Source of the DNA: Prorocentrum cordatum | Lineage: Eukaryota; Sar; Dinophyceae; Prorocentrales; Prorocentraceae | Reading direction: 5' to 3' | Assembly: GCA_963575745.1 (NCBI GenBank) | Contig: CAUYUJ010006287.1 | Location: 1-54,728 of the forward strand | Length of the DNA: 54,728 nucleotides | Part shown: positions 31,131-41,992 of the stretch, piece after piece | How positions within the stretch are numbered: the first letter of the stretch is position 1 | Layout of the letters: each line of letters starts with the position of its first letter | Program-made: the position numbers and the translations under genes | Notes under the pieces: generated by a model | Database searches by the model: none | The model's input: only the letters and a program-made list of their open reading frames with translations | Told to the model about the DNA's origin: nothing

Positions 31131-33414
31131 AAAACAGCGGCGCCGGTGGACCAGATCGAAAGACCCTTTGCACTGCACGGAAGTTGTCCAGCACAGAATC
31201 GTGCATGCGCGTGATGTTGGCGACCCAGCTCCTCTGCCGCAAGTGCGCCAGCTCCCTGCGTCGGGTGATGGCGATGCGCTTGTGGTCGTGAAGCGGCCGA
31301 GGATTGCGAATGTGCATCCGTGTCTGCTCGCGTAGGATTGCTGATGAATACCACCCACTCATGCAGAGCTCAATCGTGAGATTCCATCTGCTACTAGCAC
31401 TCGTCGGGGCTGAGCTAAGCTGTCGCGGCGAAGTTGGCAGGAAGGTCGAAAACATACGTGCCGCAGCAAGTCGGCAACGTGGGGGGCACGCCACTCCATC
31501 CACGGCTGAAAACCGCTGCCCACGGCGCGTGCATGCAAAGATGGGAGCCAGTGCTGGGCCCAAGCAGAAACGCTGTGCTTGGATTTCGGGAGGTAGCTGC
31601 GGCGGCCCACCTGGGGCGCCAGGGCGATCAGGAGCCGCGAGAGCAGGCGCCGGAGCGGGCGCTCCAAGTCGCGCGGAAGCCGAAGGACGAAATCGACGAA
31701 GACGGCGCGACCGAGATCGGGGAGAAACTCAAACTAGACGGTGTCGTACACGGCCCCGATGGAGACGCAGGTTCGCGGTCCCCGACAGCACAACCAAGCT
31801 TCTCCATGCCCAGCACTTGGGGTTCGCTGCGCGAGGTCGCAGCGCAAAGGTCCGCGTCTGCGTCGACCGCCAGTTCCGCGAGAAGCCCGCGGTCTCTCGG
31901 GCGCGCGGGAAAAAGAAGAAGAAAAATAAGAAGCAGAAGAAGAAGCTCCCAGACATGAGGGAGCGCGGCAGCTTCTGAGTGCACCCAATACCCAAGGGCA
32001 AGGCGTTGCTCACCACGAACCTGAAGTGCACGGCGGCGCGAAGGTCCACGCTCGGGCCAAGGCCCAGAAAGATGCCCAAGCAGCCGTTGCCGACCGACTG
32101 CTGAGTTGTGCCATCTCACGTGCGCCATCGCGGAGCTGAGGGTTATTCGCACGTTCGCCGACGGCACCGCCGACGAGAAGAGCCCCATGAAAGCGCGATA
32201 CAGGAAGATGTCAGCAACCATGTCCGTGCCCCAGACCACCCAGTCCTCGAAGTTTAGGCGCTGCGGGGCCCATCGGTACAGGGGCGGCGTCCATTTACGC
32301 GCCCACAATGTGATCAGTTCACTGGGGAACCACAACCGTTTGAGCAAGATTTGACTAATGCCAACCGGGGCATCGATGATAAACGCCGGTTGAAACGATA
32401 CCTGTGGAGACGGCGGTCGCTTAGACACAAAAGCTCTTCCTGCGGCATGGTGGGCAAGCGCGCGTGCACGAATGGCGCCGCGCGCTGCGTGGAGCAGCGC
32501 GCCAGGGGCGACGAAATCGAGGTGCCACAGGTCGTGGTATATGATGGCAGCCATCTGGGCGTTCATGAGATCGTCGTCGAGTGCCCCGCGAAGCCCCCAA
32601 CGGTCGAGAACATTGCCGGGGAGCGGGCGCCTGCCACCCGACTTGGCCATCGCGTGCCCCATCTTAGACCACGACGCTCCCAGTTGTGACCATCTCATCA
32701 TTGCACCCCTCATGCCCGAAGATGCATGAGCGGAGCCCCAGTGGGGGTGGATATCCTCGCCGAGGTGAGTCAGCCGCCACAGAGCCCTCGCAACGTAGAG
32801 GACGCCGAAGCCATAGGGAACGACCTGAGCTTCATTTGAAGAGCAGCCCAAGATAACCCACGAAGCTCGGCGCTCTTGTGCGGAAACCACCTGGACCATC
32901 GACGAATAATGGCGTCGACCAGAGGGGAGTCGCAGTCGATGGTGCCCGTCAGGAAGGGGCTCAGCATGTCATGAAGAATGGCGCTGTAGGCCGCGCGTTG
33001 AACCAGTCGCCGAGCAGCGGGGCGTTCGCGAAGCAAAACCTTGGCTGATGTCGCTCCAGGGGAATTGTTGGCGTTTGTCGCCTGCGCCAGATACTCGACC
33101 AAAGCTGGTAGTTCCCAGAAGTGCGATGGCAAGTTGCCCGCGAGGTCGGCCGAGCACCTCCGCGGAGCCCACCGCTCAGCCGCAGCGCGAAGGCGACGAA
33201 GACACCCCGTATGCTCGGGATAACTGGACAGTCCCGACCGAATACGAGCAGCCTTGCGCCAAGGCGCGAGAGCGCGCAGCTCGGGGCCGCCCCATTGTCC
33301 AAGACAGTAGAAGCCGATGCACCGCAGAGTTCCTCCAGGAAACCGAATGAGGCGCGCCGAGACGCGAATCCGAAATTGCTGCAGCTGCGCGGGTGGCGGC
33401 AGAGACCGAGCCAC
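31131..33414 (-). pseudogene. LINE-like element, decayed C-terminal region
   Basis: Downstream of the RT relic the minus strand keeps protein-like stretches in shifting frames. Examples are FWELPALVEYLAQATNANNS and PLVDAIIRRWSRWFPHKSAE (frame ending 32770), then GWxxHLGEDIHPHWG, IYHDLWHLDFVAPGALLHAA and ADIFLYRAFMGLFSSAVPSA (frame ending 31628), and MSGWYSSAILREQTRMHIRN and RRRELAHLRQRSWVANITRM (about 31170-31370). At least two frameshifts are needed, near 32790 and near 31600-31700. I recognise no zinc or RNase H motif here, so this part is assigned by position and strand only. Confidence 0.5.
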
Positions 33415-33490
33415 ATACGTTCAGAGAAGCAGGCGCCGAAGATGCTGCCAGCGCTGCCACTCTGGAGCTGCATTTGGCCCAAGACACTTC

Positions 33491-34732
33491 TCAGGGTGGC
33501 ATAGCGGAGGCGCCAGGCCCGAGCCGCGTGCCCAAGTCTAATCGTGCAGCCTCTATTTTGGATGCCCTCCAATCCGCAATGCGCAACTCTGAATAATCCG
33601 AAGCGGCGGCAACTGGGGCGGGCCAATGCGCGCCTGCGAGCGGGGCGACCACGCACTTCGGCGGCTCGGGCTTCTTGCCCGCGAGCTTCTCGGCGACAGC
33701 CGTGACTCGGCGAAGGAAGCGAAGATCGACGCGACCGCAGAGAATGCAACCACTACGCGCACGCACGAAAGAGCCCCCGATGTGAACCCCCAAGCCGAGC
33801 CAGATATCCGCAGGAAAAAGGGGGCGCCGCCACGGCGCAAGGGCTGCCAGGCAGCGCGCAGCCTTGCACGATGCCGCAGAGAATCTGGAAGGCCCCGCGT
33901 GAGCCCCGCAACGCGGCCGACCGCGATGGCCACCGCGCAGAGCGACCGAAATGCCGCCAGTTGCGCGCCAACAAGCTGCAGCTGTTCCAGGATCGCGAAG
34001 ATATGCTCCTGACTAAGGCTGGGGAACGCCTGACCGAAGTCCAGCGCCACTCGGAGCGGACACTTGGTCTCCGCCTGCGGCGCCATAGACGCCACGCGTG
34101 CCATCGCGTCGAGTTCGAGGACGTCGGTCGTGAATTGGCGACCTGCGCTGCGCCAGAGACGTCGTCTGCTGCGCGATCGGGGCGAATGAGGCGTCGAGCG
34201 TCGCGGAGATCACCTTCATATCGGCATGCCGAAGCCCAAGAGTGCAAGCCGAATCTGGAGACTGAGCGACTCCGCGTTCATCGTCGTCGCCCGCCTGACA
34301 GCCTTTGGGAAGGAAAGGTTGCGACGTGGACCCCGAAGCCATGAACACCCACTGACCATCCATCATCCAGACACACGCCCGCCGTAGCACATCTGCCACT
34401 TCACTGTGAGCGGCCCACGCCGCGCGTGGAAGACCGCCCGCGCCTGGCGCAGACCGAGATGGGGCGAGCCGACGGAGGGCACGTGCAAGTTGTTGCCGCG
34501 ATGGTGGCGCCATGCTCGAGTAGTCGCACGCCGAGACGAACTTCTGCGCGCGCAGCTTGGTGCGCAAAGGGAACGTTGGTGGCCGCGCCGGTGCAGGGGC
34601 CCAATAGTCCGCGAAAGTTCTCGGCTTCTCTTCTGGATCGGTGTGGAACAAATCACCGGCGCGAAGAGCGCGAAGCAGCCGTTTTGCAAAAGGAGCCCGC
34701 AATCTCGCCTTCCGCTGCGCAGCTGAAATCAC
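33491..34732 (-). pseudogene. LINE-type reverse transcriptase domain, frameshifted and missing the catalytic DD
   Basis: The order on the minus strand follows a non-LTR RT. LAPSRSAPGAGGLPRAAW lies in the N-terminal part (about 34480). FLPKG with ACTLGLRHADMKVISATLDA follows (about 34200-34320). Motif A is ALDFGQAFPSL (34018-34050, first catalytic Asp present). Motif B is IVQGCALPGSP (about 33838-33870). At motif C, RACA is followed by a TAG stop and TGG, where two aspartates are expected (about 33745-33757). The sequence then resumes in another frame with AEKLAGKKPEPPKCVVAPLA and TRLGPGAS. At least three frame changes are visible. It cannot encode an active enzyme. Confidence 0.75.
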
Positions 34733-34974
34733 CCCCGAAGCTGGCTTCGCCCGCCCTTTCCCGCGAAGCGCGTCCTGGTTTCAGGGCTTCGAGATCGCGC
34801 TCAGAACAGCGCGTTGCGCCGAGTCCACTCAAGCCTGGAAGTCGGACTCAACTAACTCGACCCCGGCACCCTACAGAGAAATTCAACTGCGGGCCACTTC
34901 CGACGAATTCGGAACCTTGAGCTCCCCCGCCGCGCCCTGCCTCCACATGGCCCGCGCAACCTGCCGAGCGAAGA

Positions 34975-35271
34975 TCAGCTGGGCGCCCAAGCTATCGGCA
35001 TCATCGACCAACATTTAATACGAAGTATCGTGCGCAGCCGTGCCGAGCAAAGTTTTATATCTTTCCAACTGCAGTGGTGGCGACAATGCCGCGATGAAAT
35101 GCGCTTCTTGCCGCAGTAGGCGCACGCCTGCCGCTGGAACCCAGGCCGTTGATAAATGTGTGCAGGGACACATTTACGATGGGCGCCATCTTGCTGTCGG
35201 TGCTGAACTTGAACTCGAACAGCTGCATGATTTGAAATCCGCGCGCCGAGTTCCTCGGGAGTAGGAACCAC
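34975..35271 (-). pseudogene. zinc-knuckle-like fragment between the APE and RT relics
   Basis: The minus-strand frame contains QACAYCGKKRISSRHCRHHC, a C-x2-C...H-x2-HC arrangement like nucleic-acid-binding zinc fingers. It lies between the endonuclease relic (35.5 kb) and RT (34.7 kb). In many LINEs such fingers lie elsewhere, so the role is uncertain and the match may be chance. The overlapping frame (35055-35387) carries HKLVDSGPLNRIGLHVSDIT, which may be the degraded end of the endonuclease domain. Confidence 0.35.
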
Positions 35272-35361
35272 CTCGACCGAGTGATGTCGCTGACATGCAA
35301 TCCAATTCGGTTCAGAGGCCCAGAATCGACCAATTTGTGCCAGAGCGCAGGAGTCATTGCA

Positions 35362-35595
35362 TTAATGCGTGGGACCTTCCGAAGCAATCTCGAGCATCTG
35401 CCTGGGCGCCTGCGCCCAGGTCTTCACGCGCGTCTTCTCGCTGTTGGTGGGCTTGATGTCAGGCGCAAGCTCTGGCCGTGCAAGATGCAGAGCATCGTGG
35501 GACGCGAAATTGAAGTCGCCACTGACCGCCGCTGCGTGCGCCCGAGGGTCAGCGCGAGCCCGCGCTAGGTCCGCCTCGAGCTCCGCCGTGACTGC
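35362..35595 (-). pseudogene. APE-type endonuclease fragment (GDFNF motif)
   Basis: Between a TAG at 35596-35598 and a TAA at 35362-35364 the minus strand reads L-E-A-D-L-A-R-A-R-A-D-P-R-A, then H-A-A-A-V-S-GDFNF (motif at 35506-35520), and later APRQMLEIASEGPTH. GDFNF is the signature of the endonuclease/exonuclease/phosphatase fold used by LINE elements. A PTH near the end also fits that family (xPTHxx). The domain's other catalytic motifs were not found in frame. Together with RT downstream on the same strand this identifies the element as an APE-clade non-LTR retrotransposon relic. Confidence 0.65.
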
Positions 35596-35598
35596 CTA

Positions 35599-36345
35599 AA
35601 CCCGCGGCAGCGAGAGACCGCGACGACGTGCATTGAAATGCCGAACGCCAGCACGAGAGCCACGCAAAACTATCTTCAGCGCTCAGCCCCGAACGAGAGT
35701 AGACTGCGCAGCGCTCGAAGCTGCGGCGATTGAAGTGGGCGCGATCGCGGCGGCGCCCCCTCGTGCGCGGCCTTTCCGGTCGAGCTCAAAATATCCAAGC
35801 GCTGTCGAGGGCGGCGCGACCCTGGGCGCGGAGGTCCGCGGCTGCTCGAGGGTCTGGTGGACCTCCTGCGCAGCGAGGGGGGAGTTGGCGACGCCCGCTT
35901 TGACCGCGTAGGTGGCCTTGCTCAGGGCCCGCGTGCCCCGCCAGCGCAGCAGCGCCCTCGCGCCCCGCGAGACGAAAGAGAGCCCCGGCGACTTCGGAGC
36001 CACGCCAGCCCCCACGGAGTGCACAAAGATATCGTCGAACTCGCTAAAGAGACCACTCAGGCACCGCGGTGGGGGCCAGGATCGGGTCGATGAGCTCGCG
36101 GATTTCGAATCGCGTGGGGGCCGGCGGCGGCGGCGGCAGCGGTGGACGCCGCCGCCAGCCAGGGCGGCATCGGCCCAGCGCCTGCGGGGGCCGCGCCGGG
36201 CCGGCCGCCGGCCGCCGACGGCGGCGGCGGGCCCCCGCCAAGCCGCGGCGGGGCGTCCCGCCGCGCCGCCGCCACCCGCCGGCGGCGGCGCAGAGCGGCC
36301 CCAGAGAAGACCGCGCCGTGAGTGGACATGGCGTCGGCCCGGGCG
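35599..36345 (-). pseudogene. 5' part of the LINE-like element, function unknown
   Basis: Minus-strand frames from an ATG near 36330 (M-S-T-H-G-A-V-F-S-G) run into Gly/Pro/Arg-rich sequence at 36130-36290. A separate frame then reads LFSEFDDIFVHSVGAGVAP and SFVSRGARALLRWRGTRAL to about 35700. It starts 50-60 bases after the SL relic, as expected for a former 5' end of an mRNA. No domain was recognised. Confidence 0.35.
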
Positions 36346-36381
36346 CGCGCCTGAGCCAGGGGCGGGATTGGGCCGAGATGG

Positions 36382-36400
36382 CTTGAGCCAGTGGCTACAG
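36382..36400 (-). other. relic of the dinoflagellate spliced leader (near full length, degraded)
   Basis: The minus strand reads CTGTAGCCACTGGCTCAAG. Against the conserved leader (CCGTAGCCA...TTGGCTCAAG) it differs by a 2-bp gap and two substitutions. It lies upstream of, and on the same strand as, the APE/RT relic, whose first ATG is about 50 bases downstream. This suggests that a trans-spliced mRNA of the element was reverse-transcribed and inserted here. Confidence 0.65.
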
Positions 36401-37240
36401 ACTGGTGGGGGCACTTTTTGTCAGCAGCCGCGAGCGGAAGCGCGCGCGGCAAGTCGAGTCAGAGCGGGCCGCGCAAAGACGAATTACCTGAAGCGGCGGG
36501 GCCTCAGGCGTCACCGCGGCGGGCAGGGCCGGCGGGCGGGGGCGCAAGCTGCGGCTGCCAGTGAGCCAGGGCAAAGCGCAAATTGGCCAACCTGGGTTGG
36601 GGCGCGGCCAAAATGGCGCGATCTGCATGCCAGGGTGGGGCCAGGGTAGCTGCGACGACTGCAAAGCGTGCCGAACGGCCCGAACTGGCGCACTGAGTGG
36701 CGCCACCAAGTCCGTCCGCGAGGTTACCCAGGGACGGGCAAGTGGCCAGGGGCGCGGTGGAGGTACTCGACACCGTAAACTCCCGCACCACAAGACCAGG
36801 AAGCCACGCGCACTCTCGAACTGGAACCGGCGGCTGAGGGCTGCTGAAAAAACAAAGCCCGCACCGCAAATCCGGGTCGAGGTAGCAAGAAGATGCCGCG
36901 GGCGCGCTGCCGCCAGGGGCCATGAAAAGATCAACGCGGTCGGCCGACAGCCAAGGGCGCACAGGCTGAACCACGTGCACTCGGGGGGCCCGGGGGCCCC
37001 AGGGGCCCAGGGGAAGAGCCGCTGGAGTAGGGGGCGGAGGGGCGGGGCGGACGGGGGCGTCGAGACGCGCAGCCGCCGGGGCGGGGAAGGGCCAGGGAGG
37101 TAGCCCAGCCGCGGGGGGAGGCCGCCCCAGCGCGGTGGATACCACGGAGCGCGGAGTGGAGAGCGCACCGGTGGCGGTGAAAACAATTACAGTATGGCCG
37201 GAAGCCAGAGGGACAGGTGGGCCACGGCCCCAGCGGTAGT
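36401..37240. other. GC-rich unique sequence, no gene recognised
   Basis: Frames of 180-260 codons are open on both strands, all rich in Pro, Arg, Ala and Gly. A GGCCAAAATGGC at 36607-36618 overlaps the SL sequence by ten bases but lacks the rest. This would be the upstream flank of the LINE-like insertion. Confidence 0.4.
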
Positions 37241-37608
37241 CCACGAGCCAGCATTGTCAGCTGGCCGCTGCCCGTGCCCCAAGGACGGGGGACAATGGGG
37301 GCTGGGCAGAAAGCGCTACCAGGGGGTGGCTAACGGCCGCTGGTTGCCGATTGTAAAGGGAACGAAACCGAGCGTGGCCCACTGCTGGTCGGCGAACCAG
37401 GGGGCCAGGGAGCAGCCGCCGGCCGCGCTTTCTGCAAGAAGCCGCAGACCCACGCATCCGGGCGCGGCGGCTGCGACGATGTGAAACAGGGCGGGCGGGC
37501 CCGCAAGGCAGGGGCAGGCGGGCCACGGCCCCGGCAGCGGCCCACGTGCCAGGGATGTCAGCTGGCCGCTGCCGGAAGCCCAGGGGCGGGGGACAGCGGG
37601 GGCTGTGC

Positions 37609-39726
37609 GCAAAGCACTACCAGGGAGTGGCTAACGGCCACTGGTTCGCAAGTGCAACTGGAGCGTCACCGAGTGCGGGGGCGTGATCCGTTACGCCCAA
37701 CGCAGCAATGAAAGTCCTCCCGCGAATCATCGGTCGGCTGCTCAGCCAGTCCACCGTGCTGGGGGGGCGGGCCGTCCGCGTGCCGCGAGGGCCGGGGGGC
37801 CCACTGAAGGTCGGTTGTGCAGAAAGCACTACCAGGGAGTGGCTAGCGGCCACTGGTTTGCAAATACAACGGGAGCGTTACCGAGTGCGGGGGCGTGATC
37901 CGCTACGCCCAACGCAGCAGTGAAAGTCATCCCGCGAGTCATCGGTCGGCTGCTCAGCCAGTCCACCGTGCTGGGGGGGCGGGCCGTCCGCGTGCCGCGA
38001 GGACCGGGAGGCCCACTGAAGGTCGGCTGTGCAGAAAACACTACCAGGGAGTGGCTAGCGGCCACTGGTTTGCAAGTACAACTGGAGCGTCACCGAGTGC
38101 GGGGGCGTGATCCGTTACGCCCAACGCAGCAGTGAAAGTCCCCCCGCGAGTCATCGGTCGGCTGCTCAGCCAGTCCACCGTGCTGGGGGGGCGGGCCGTC
38201 CGCGTGCCGCGATGACCGGGGGGCCCACTGAATGTCGGCTGTGCAGAAAACACTACCAGGGAGTGGCTAGCGGCCACTGGTTTGCAAGTACAACTGGAGC
38301 GTCACCGAGTGCGGGGGCGTGATCCGTTACGCCCAACGCAGCAATGAAAGTCCTCCCGCGAGTCATCAGTCGGCTGCTCAGCCAGTCCACCGCGCCGGGG
38401 GGGCGGGCCGCCCGCGCGCCGCGAGGACCGGGAGGCCCACTGAAGGACGGCTGTGCAGAAAGCACTGCCGGGGAGTGGCTAGCGGCCACTGGTTTGCAAG
38501 TACAACTGGAGCGTCACCGAGTGCGGGGGCGTGATCCGTTACGCCCAACGCAGCAGTGAAAGTCCTCCCGCGAGTCATCGGTCGGCTGCTCAGCCAGTCC
38601 ACCGCGCCGGGGGGGCGGGCCGTCCGCGCGCCGCGAGGACCGGGAGGCCCACTGAAGGTCGGCTGTGCAGAAAGCACTACCAGGGAGTGGCTAGCGGCCA
38701 CTGGTTTGCAAGTACAACTGGAGCGTCACCGAGTGCGGGGGCGTGATCCGTTACGCCCAACGCAGCAGTGAAAGTCCTCCCGCGAGTCATCGGTCGGCTG
38801 TTCAGCCAGTCCACCGTGCTGGGGGGGCGGGCCGTCCGCGTGCCGCGAGGACCGGGAGGCCCACTGAAGGTCGGCTGTGCAGAAAACACTACCAGGGAGT
38901 GGCTAGCGGCCACTGGTTTGCAAGTGCAACTGGAGCGTCACCGAGTGCGGGGGCGTGATCCGCTACGCCCAACGCAGCAGTGAAAGTCCTCCCGCGAGTC
39001 ATCGGTCGGCTGCTCAGCCAGTCCACCGTGCCGGGGGGGCGGGCCGTCCGCGTGCCGCGAGGGCCGGGAGGCCCACTGAAGGTCGGCTGCGCAGAAAACA
39101 CTACCAGGGAGTGGCTAGCGGCCACTGGTTTGCAAGTACAACTAGAGCGTCACCGAGTGCGGGGGCGTGATCCGTTACGCCCAACGCAGCAGTGAAAGTC
39201 CTCCCGCGAGTCATCGGTCGGCTGCTCAGCCAGTCCACCGTGCCGGGGGGGCGGGCCGCCCGCGCGCCGCGAGGACCGGGGGGCCCACTGAAGGTCGGCT
39301 GCGCAGAAAGCACTGCCAGGGAGTGGCTAGCGGCCACTGGTTTGCAAGTGCAACTGGAGCGTCACCGAGTGCGGGGGCGTGATCCGTTACGCCCAACGCA
39401 GCAGTGAAAGTCCTCCCGCGAGTCATCGGTCGGCTGCTCAGCCAGTCCACCGCGCTGGGGGGGCGGGCCGTCCGCGTGCCGCGATGACCGGGGGGCCCAC
39501 TGAATGTCGGCTGTGCAGAAGACACTACCAGGGAGTGGCTAACGGCCACTGGTTTGCAAGTGTACACAACTGGGGCGTTACCGAGTGCGGGGGCGTGATC
39601 CGTTACGCCCAACGCAGCAGTGAAAGTCTTCCCGCGAATCATCGGTCGGCTGCTCAGCCAGTCCACCGCGCCGGGGGGGCGGGCCGCCCGCGCGCCGCGA
39701 GGACCGGGGGGCCCACTGAAGGTCGG
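37609..39726. repeat. 212-bp satellite, about ten head-to-tail copies
   Basis: GTGATCCGTTACGCCCAACG recurs at 37683, 37895, 38107, 38319, 38531, 38743, 38955, 39167 and 39379, always 212 bp apart, and once more at about 39595 after a 4-bp insertion. Copies look over 93% identical by eye. Differences cluster at a few positions, e.g. CCACCGTGCTGG versus CCACCGCGCCGG. 212 is not a multiple of three, so the repeated 71- and 78-codon frames are artefacts. Degraded relatives flank the array: 37240-37600 has two longer, ~300-bp-spaced versions of the CACTACCAGGGAGTGGCTA segment, and another lies at about 39930-39960. Confidence 0.95.
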
Positions 39727-40118
39727 CAAACAAGGATGCCCGCGGGCGGCCGCGGGCGGCACTGTCTGCAAGAGACCGCAGCGGCCAGCGCGTCTGTGCG
39801 CGGCAGGCTGCGTCTAGCGTGGAACCTGGGCGGGCGGGCCCGCAATGCAGGGGGGAAGGGGGCCCCGGCGCACCGCGGGGGCCAAAGCAAGAGATGCCGC
39901 GATAGTAAGGGAGGGGCAGCGCGCGCTGCCAGGGAGTGGCCGCCGGCCACTGGTTGCCGAAAACGTCGGGGTCACCGCCATGTGCGGGAGCGCTTGTCGC
40001 CTCTCCCATCGCCGCTGTAGTCGCCGCCTCGTTTGCCCCCGCTTTGCCGGTCGTCGTCGTCCCAGGCGCGTGGCCAGGGCCATGTGGCCCAGTCCCAGGG
40101 CTGCTGGGAGCTTGTCGC
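39727..40118. other. edge of the satellite and unique spacer
   Basis: This holds a degraded satellite relative (GCCAGGGAGTGGCCGCCGGC at about 39929) and GC-rich unique sequence. No gene is recognised. Confidence 0.4.
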
Positions 40119-40512
40119 TCAGCCCTTGGGCTGGGGGGCGCCTTTGCCTTGGCCCCCCGTCCATTTGGCCCGCCCCCGGCCCCGGCCGATCTGAAGATTG
40201 AGCCGGCGGCCCATCTCGTAGGCGTCGAACCCGCGGCGCTCCCAGTCGCCCAGGAAGCCGCGGCAGGTTGCCTCGGTGTTCCGCGCGGGGTCGCTCTTGG
40301 CCTTGCCTTTAGGTCCCGCGGCGAACTTTCGGGCGTAGGCGCGCCAGATGGCGCTGAAGACTCCTCCGAGTGTTTCCTGAAGTCGCGAGACCTTCGCTGC
40401 TGGCGACTCGCCGACCCTGTCGAGCTCCACTGGTGGGGATACGCGAAGCGTCATCCATCTTGCGAGGATGTCTCGGAAGAAACGGGAATTGTTCAGAAAC
40501 CGGACCGGGCAA
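40119..40512 (-). CDS. possible coding fragment, unknown function
   Basis: The minus strand has a stop at 40119 and reads protein-like sequence upstream. Examples are RFLNNSRFFRDILARWMTLR, VGESPAAKVSRLQETLGGVF, SAIWRAYARKFAAGPKGKAK, and DWERRGFDAYEMGRRLNLQI with a basic Gly/Lys/Arg tail. Further upstream it merges into minisatellite translation. It looks amphipathic-helical and basic. No family was recognised. It could be a C-terminal exon or part of the retroelement lying upstream on the same strand. Confidence 0.3.
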
Positions 40513-40569
40513 ACACGGGAAACGCCGCTTTTGTTTACGAGACCTGTCACAAACTGTCTTGCTGTCGGT

Positions 40570-40990
40570 TCATCGTGTTGGTCCGCCGTGCTCCTGATGT
40601 CTGCCGTGCTCCTGTGGTCTGTCGTGCTCTTGGCGTCTGCCGTGCTGCTGTGGTCTGCCGTGCGTGCTCCTGTGGTCAACTGTGCTGGTCTGCAGTGTTT
40701 CTATTTCCTGCCGTGCTCGTCGGCCGTGCTACTGTGGTCTACCCCGTGCTCTTGTGGGCTGCCGTGCTGGCCTGCCGCGTTGATGCGGTTTGCCCCGCTG
40801 GTCTGCCGCGCTTATGAGGTATGCCATGTTGTTGTGATGTGCCGTGCTGACCTGCCGTGCTGGTGTAGTCTGCCGTGCTGGCATGCCGTGCTGGCGCGGT
40901 CTGCCGCGCTGGTCTCCCGTGCTCCTGTTGCCTACCCCGTGCTCTTGCGGTCTGCCCCTGTGGTCTGCCGCGCTGGTCTGCCGCGCTGCC
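40570..40990. repeat. minisatellite 'GTCTGCCGTGCT', array 1
   Basis: Degenerate repeats of GGTCTGCCGTGCTCCTGT, unit about 12-18 bp, occur throughout (e.g. 40596-40670, 40735-40760, 40850-40985). On the minus strand they translate to R-S-T-A-D-H-R-S-T-A-D repeats. The same motif recurs at 43636-43735, on the other side of the RNase H relic. Confidence 0.8.
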
Positions 40991-41992
40991 GCGACCTAGC
41001 CCCGGCGAAGCTGAAGCCTCGGAAGAAAAAAAGAAACGGGGAGGGTGGGCCGCCTTGGGCCACGCCCCCGGGCAGGGCCACCACGGCCCCCGCCCGCCCA
41101 GGGGGCCTGCAGCGGGAAAGGGCCGGGGCCTCAGAGCCCCAGGCCGCGCACCTGGGGGCGGAAAGAGCGCGACAGCGCAGACGGCCAACCGCGCGGCGCC
41201 CACCTCGCCAAAAACCGCGCGCCAACGCCGAGGGACCGCGACAGGGCAAGCTGCGGGCCCGCGCCGCGGCCCGTCCGGAAGAAAAAATCTGAAACCATTT
41301 CAAACAGTTTCGCTGCCCGCGGCGGCCCCGCGGCCACAACCGCGCAGCGCCCGCCTCGCCGAGCGCCGCTCGCCGCGCCGAGGGGCCTCGACAGGGCAAG
41401 CTGCACGCGCCCCTCGAGGGCTTGCGCCGCAGCGCTCCCCGGGGCCCATGGGGGAAGCCCATGGGCGCGAAGAAAACTGCCCTTTAGGGTTTGCACCGAA
41501 GCACTCCCCAGGGCCCATGGGGGAAGCCCGCGTCGCGCTCGCCCACCTCCGACCCCGTTTTGCGAAGGCTCGCAGAAAGAATGCTGCAAGCGGAGGCGGG
41601 CGGCGAGCAAACGGAGACGGCCCCGCGCAGACGGCCAACCGCCGTCGCACGCTTCCCCCCCCAAGAGGACTCAGGAGGGCCCACGAGGCGCCTTCGTTTG
41701 CGCTCCTCTGCCATCGCCTCAACCGCCCCCGCCCAATCGACCTGGCCAGCCTCGTCGCGGCCGTGCGCCTGCGTGGCCTCAAGGCGGCGGATCGCCGCCG
41801 CCCCCGAACTATTGGGCGCCGCAGCCGCGCCTGCAAGTCGCCCTTGAGCGGCTCCGCGCGGGCTGCCTCGCGCGTGGTCGGCACCTGCTTGCAGGGCGCC
41901 CGCTGGCGACGAGCTCGACGCGCAGGAGGCGGCCGCCCCCCCCCCCGCCTCTCTCACGGCCAGCCTCACTCAGGGCGGCCTGCGGGGAGCAT
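40991..41992. repeat. GC-rich region with two partial tandem duplications
   Basis: GCGACAGGGCAAGCTGC-like ends of an ~85-bp segment occur at about 41170-41255 and 41330-41405, preceded by C(G/A)CGC(C/G)CACCTCGCC. The segment CTCCCC(G/A)GGGCCCATGGGGG followed by AAGCCC occurs at about 41437-41463 and 41503-41530. GCAGACGGCCAACCGC also occurs twice (41177, 41625). Minus-strand frames continue from the RNase H relic but show no motif. Confidence 0.6.

Noticed and set aside
36605-36620. GGCCAAAATGGC as a third spliced-leader relic
   Set aside because: Only the central ten bases match; the conserved CTCAAG end is missing and no reading frame follows.
37609-39771. Satellite considered as a CRISPR array or as a tandem gene family of 71- or 78-residue proteins
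   Set aside because: Units are continuous 212-bp copies with no unique spacers, and 212 is not a multiple of three, so no shared frame exists.
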